Shown here piece by piece: positions 61,942 to 64,000 of a stretch of 64,000 nt of DNA (within the stretch, counting starts at the first letter, position 1; each line of letters begins with the position of its first letter). The notes under the pieces are model-generated. The model made no database searches, was not told the DNA's origin, and was given only the letters and a program-made list of their open reading frames with translations. The DNA is from HXMU1420-2 sp034670145 (GTDB lineage: Bacteria > Pseudomonadota > Alphaproteobacteria > Rhodobacterales > Rhodobacteraceae), in contig JAXMOA010000010.1 in assembly GCA_034670145.1 (NCBI GenBank), positions 1 through 64,000 on the forward strand, read 5' to 3'. Made by a program: the position numbers and the translations under genes.

Positions 61942-61962
61942 CCATTGTTCTTGAACCAATGG
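61942..61962. repeat. Short palindromic insert, type II, copy 2 (in istA)
   Basis: CCATTG ... CAATGG around TTCTTGAAC, within extra DNA placed after GRGIYD and before the codons TAVDRVGKG of istA. It matches the IS5-remnant copy at 45770 at 18 of 21 positions when reverse-complemented. Confidence 0.6.
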
Positions 61963-62538
61963 CGAACAGGACCTCGCTGTCATAGATCCCGCGACCGGGA
62001 ACGCCGCCGAACACGCGGAACGCGTGCCAATGGGCAGCAAACAGCATCTCATGCGTTTGCAGCGGGCGAGCCCGCACCAGGAACGCCCGGCTATGTGACA
62101 GCTTGATATGTGCCACCTGGAGCTTGACCCGCTCGCCGCCGATATTGGCCCAGCCTTCGCTCCAGTCGAACTGGAACGCCTAGCCGGGCTCGAACACCAA
62201 TGGCACATACGTGCCGCGCCCAGTCGTCTGTTCCGCCCGGTGCCTGTCGGCACGCCAAGCCCGCGCAAAGGCCGCCACGCGTCCGTAGGAGCCGTCATAG
62301 CCGAGCTTGACCAGATCGGCGTGCATTTACTTCACGGTGCGGCGTTCCTTGCGCGACTTGCGCGTCTGCACCAGCAACCAGGCGGACAGACGATCCGCAT
62401 ACGGGTCAAGCTTGCTCGGTCGTGCAGGCGTCTTGAACTTCGCCTAAACCGCACCCTCGCACAGATAATTTCTGATGGTGTTGCGAGACAGGCCTGTGCG
62501 CCTTGGTTTCTCGCGATTGGCATTTTGTCACGCAATGC

Positions 62539-62582
62539 CCCCTCTCGGCAGATTTGCCATGCAAATAGCCTGTTTGGCAGTG
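62539..62582 (+). repeat. Palindromic mini-element, type I, copy 8 (in istA)
   Basis: About 44 bases near the istA start, after the codons HPTL. Arms CCCCTCTCGGCAG / CCTGTTTGGCAGTG, inner stem ATTTGC-CAT-GCAAAT. Confidence 0.82.
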
Positions 62583-62816
62583 AGCGTCGGATGATACTCA
62601 AAATTCCATGTCGATCACTCCAAAACTCCCCGACCAACTCCGTCAGGGCAACGTGTTCATATGGGTCAATTCTCAGTGAAAATTTGGCAGACCACCGGGT
62701 CAGTTTTCAGCGGAAATCAACAGTTATGGCATCTAGGTTTATAGGTTAACTGTTTACTAGATTAACATTACCCGATAAGGTTGCGCCAATGTCTGGACCG
62801 GATCGCGGGGACCCTT

Positions 62817-63278
62817 ATGAAACACACGCTGCAAAGCGCTGACGCAGAGACGGAACCTTCGGATCTGGAGGATCACGTCGGGTACAACCTGAAACGGGCT
62901 TATCTGATCATTCAAGGCGGATTTCGGGCCGCGTTGGGCGAAGACGGGCTTTCGCCGCGGTCCTATTCGGCGCTGTCGCTGGTTGTGCAATATCCCAACA
63001 TCTCGCAAAGCGAGGTGGCGCGGACGCTGGGGATCGAACGCTCGGGTCTGGTGGCGATCGTGGACGATCTGGAAAAGCGCGGTTATCTGATCCGCTCGAC
63101 CGTGCCGGGGGATCGGCGTGTTCACGCGCTGGTGCCGACAAAGGATGGGATGCACGCCTATGCGACGGCCAGCACGGCGGTGCGCAATCGTGAAAAACGG
63201 CTGATGTCTCATCTGAGTGAACAGGAACAGCAGACATTGGTTGATTTGCTTAAGAAAATCAGAGCGCGAGAGGAATGA
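62817..63278 (+). CDS. MarR family transcriptional regulator
   Basis: 153 residues from the ATG at 62817 (MKHTLQSADAETEPSDLEDH). HTH: LSPRSYSALSLVVQYPNISQSEVARTLGIERSGLVAIVDDLEKRG (recognition helix ERSGLVAIVDDLEKRG), wing TVPGDRRVHALVPT. The acyl-CoA synthetase start lies two bases after its stop. The pair looks like a feruloyl/aromatic-acid catabolic regulator and its ligase. Confidence 0.87.
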   Translation: MKHTLQSADAETEPSDLEDHVGYNLKRAYLIIQGGFRAALGEDGLSPRSYSALSLVVQYPNISQSEVARTLGIERSGLVAIVDDLEKRGYLIRSTVPGDRRVHALVPTKDGMHAYATASTAVRNREKRLMSHLSEQEQQTLVDLLKKIRAREE

Positions 63279-63280
63279 CC

Positions 63281-64000
63281 ATGGACGATTTGGCGGTCAA
63301 GGCGGACGCGGCGGAGACTTTGGATTTCTGGGATCCGGAGTTCACATATGAAGAACGCGAGGATGGGTCGATTGTGATGCAGCAGGTCGGGGATCTGCCC
63401 GATCACCTGCCCACATTGGCGGCTTATCTGGACAAATGGGCCGATGCCACGCCGGACCAGCCGTGGATTTTGCGGCGGGCGGCTGGCGGTGGGGACTGGC
63501 AACAGATCACCTATGGTCAGGCGCGCGATCAGGCGCGGGCCATTGGCGGCGCCTTGTTGGCACTGGGGCTGGGGCCGGATCGTCCGCTGTTGATTCTGTC
63601 GGAAAACTCTTTGGAGCATGCGATCCTGGGGGCGGCGTGTTTTTATGTGGGTATTCCCTATGCGCCGGTGTCGCCGGCCTATTCGCTGGTGTCCAAGGAC
63701 CATGCCAAGCTGCGCGATATCGCGGCGACATTGACCCCCGGCGCGGTGTTTGCCGACAAGGGCGATGATTTTGCGCCCGCGTTTGCGGCCATTGCGGCGG
63801 AGGACACGCAGATCATCACTCTGACCGGCGGGCCAGAGGGCGCCGTGGCGTTTGAGGCGCTGCTGGACGGCGATGTGGCCGCTGGCGATGCGGCGCGTGC
63901 GGCGTTGCAGCCCGAGACGGTGGTGAAATATCTGTTCACCTCTGGATCGACCGGATCGCCCAAGGCGGTGATCAACACCAACCGCATGATCTGTGCGATG
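63281..64000 (+). CDS. Acyl-CoA (aromatic-acid:CoA) synthetase, N-terminal part
   Basis: The ATG is at 63281; 240 codons are visible before the right edge. The N-terminal adenylation fold shows YLDKWADATPDQPWILRRAA, ALLALGLGPDRPLLILSENS and the AMP-binding loop YLFTSGSTGSPKAVINTN (about 223-239). The AYSLVSKDHAKLRDI stretch is typical of feruloyl-CoA-synthetase-like members. It activates a carboxylic acid to its CoA thioester. The C-terminus and neighbours are off the window, so the substrate is open. Confidence 0.85.
   Translation, partial: MDDLAVKADAAETLDFWDPEFTYEEREDGSIVMQQVGDLPDHLPTLAAYLDKWADATPDQPWILRRAAGGGDWQQITYGQARDQARAIGGALLALGLGPDRPLLILSENSLEHAILGAACFYVGIPYAPVSPAYSLVSKDHAKLRDIAATLTPGAVFADKGDDFAPAFAAIAAEDTQIITLTGGPEGAVAFEALLDGDVAAGDAARAALQPETVVKYLFTSGSTGSPKAVINTNRMICAM

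Larger units (their letters stand above)
61013..62609 (-). pseudogene. istA: IS21 transposase IstA, broken
   Basis: The original ATG is at 62609 (MEF, then a one-base frameshift, EYHPTL). Downstream pieces: RRTGLSRNTI-like HTH debris, SKLDPYADRLSAWLLVQTRK, VAHIKLSHSRAFLVRARPLQ, FGGVPGRGIYD, SHYVFEPEFCNPAAGWEKGQ, VEKNVQDARNRLWQ and LLHRLFDKKQTDHP. Two type I inserts (61826, 62539) and one type II insert (61942) split it; frames differ between pieces. Inactive. Confidence 0.87.
59981..62723 (-). mobile_element. IS21 family insertion sequence, inactive
   Basis: 2743 bases bounded by related inverted ends that both begin TGTTGATTTCC: left end (59981) continues ACTGAGAACTGACCC, right end (read inward from 62723) continues GCTGAAAACTGACCC. 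Each has a second internal repeat of the form TTTTCAC-GAGA-TTGACCC. Inside are istA and istB, both broken by frameshifts and five palindromic mini-elements. The flanks show no clear target duplication. Confidence 0.88.

Noticed and set aside
43169..62582. CRISPR-like array made of the palindromic repeats
   Set aside because: Copies are dispersed, irregularly spaced, in both orientations and embedded in IS genes. There are no unique spacers of constant length and no cas genes.

Overview
The window reads as chromosomal DNA from a marine alphaproteobacterium of the Rhodobacteraceae (Roseobacter group). Evidence: accA, kdsA, kdsD, a tRNA-Ala(GGC), an mcl1-type malyl-CoA lyase of the ethylmalonyl-CoA pathway, the alphaproteobacterial FYDLN-acid protein, and the D-glutamate catabolic genes dgcN/dgcA. 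Most of it is GC-rich, ordinary chromosome. The stretch from about 41.2 to 62.7 kb is visibly AT-richer and full of broken insertion sequences. No genome-wide search was possible; names come from motifs and family knowledge.

Layout. 1-5.0 kb is the end of a surface-polysaccharide locus: the C-terminus of a NeuB/PseI-type nonulosonic acid synthase, an FAD oxidoreductase, a GT2 glycosyltransferase, UDP-glucuronate decarboxylase, a hexapeptide acyltransferase and an unknown gene. It closes at a hairpin terminator facing a small YjbE-like exported protein. 5.3-22.3 kb is catabolic. A fused aromatic-CoA monooxygenase/old-yellow-enzyme gene lies divergent from a MarR gene. An 11-gene minus-strand operon encodes a cyclase, two CrtI-like flavoproteins, MarR, indolepyruvate oxidoreductase IorA/IorB and a complete peptide-type ABC importer. 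22.5-24.8 kb is a tungstate ABC transporter in the order tupB-tupC-tupA. 25.4-29.8 kb holds the tyrosine autokinase Wzc facing kdsA and kdsD. 30.0-41.1 kb is housekeeping and metabolic: tRNA, metalloprotease, GntR, accA, AraC, a LysE/Lrp pair, mcl1, a D-amino-acid catabolic cluster (dgcN-dgcA-D-transaminase) and an MFS exporter.

41.2-62.7 kb is an acquired island. Its core (47.9-56.6 kb) encodes WcaI, Gmd, Fcl, Wzx, GT2, GT4 and two sulfotransferase-like proteins, with a Wzy-like polymerase and a wzc fragment to the left and a phage-tailspike-like protein to the right. Together this suggests export of a fucose-containing, probably sulfated polysaccharide. Both flanks are graveyards of IS1380, IS630, IS66, IS5, IS481, IS30, IS3 and IS21 pieces plus a plasmid Rep fragment. 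After the IS21 copy, a MarR gene and a truncated acyl-CoA synthetase run off the right edge.

The most unusual signal is a family of about 40-bp palindromic mini-elements. Eight copies are seen, every one inside a transposase or IS helper gene (IS630, IS481, istA, istB). At least five can be removed on paper to restore the conserved protein motif exactly. They show no target duplication, and GAT/GAC often follows the insertion point. A second, shorter palindrome type occurs in two of the same IS remnants.
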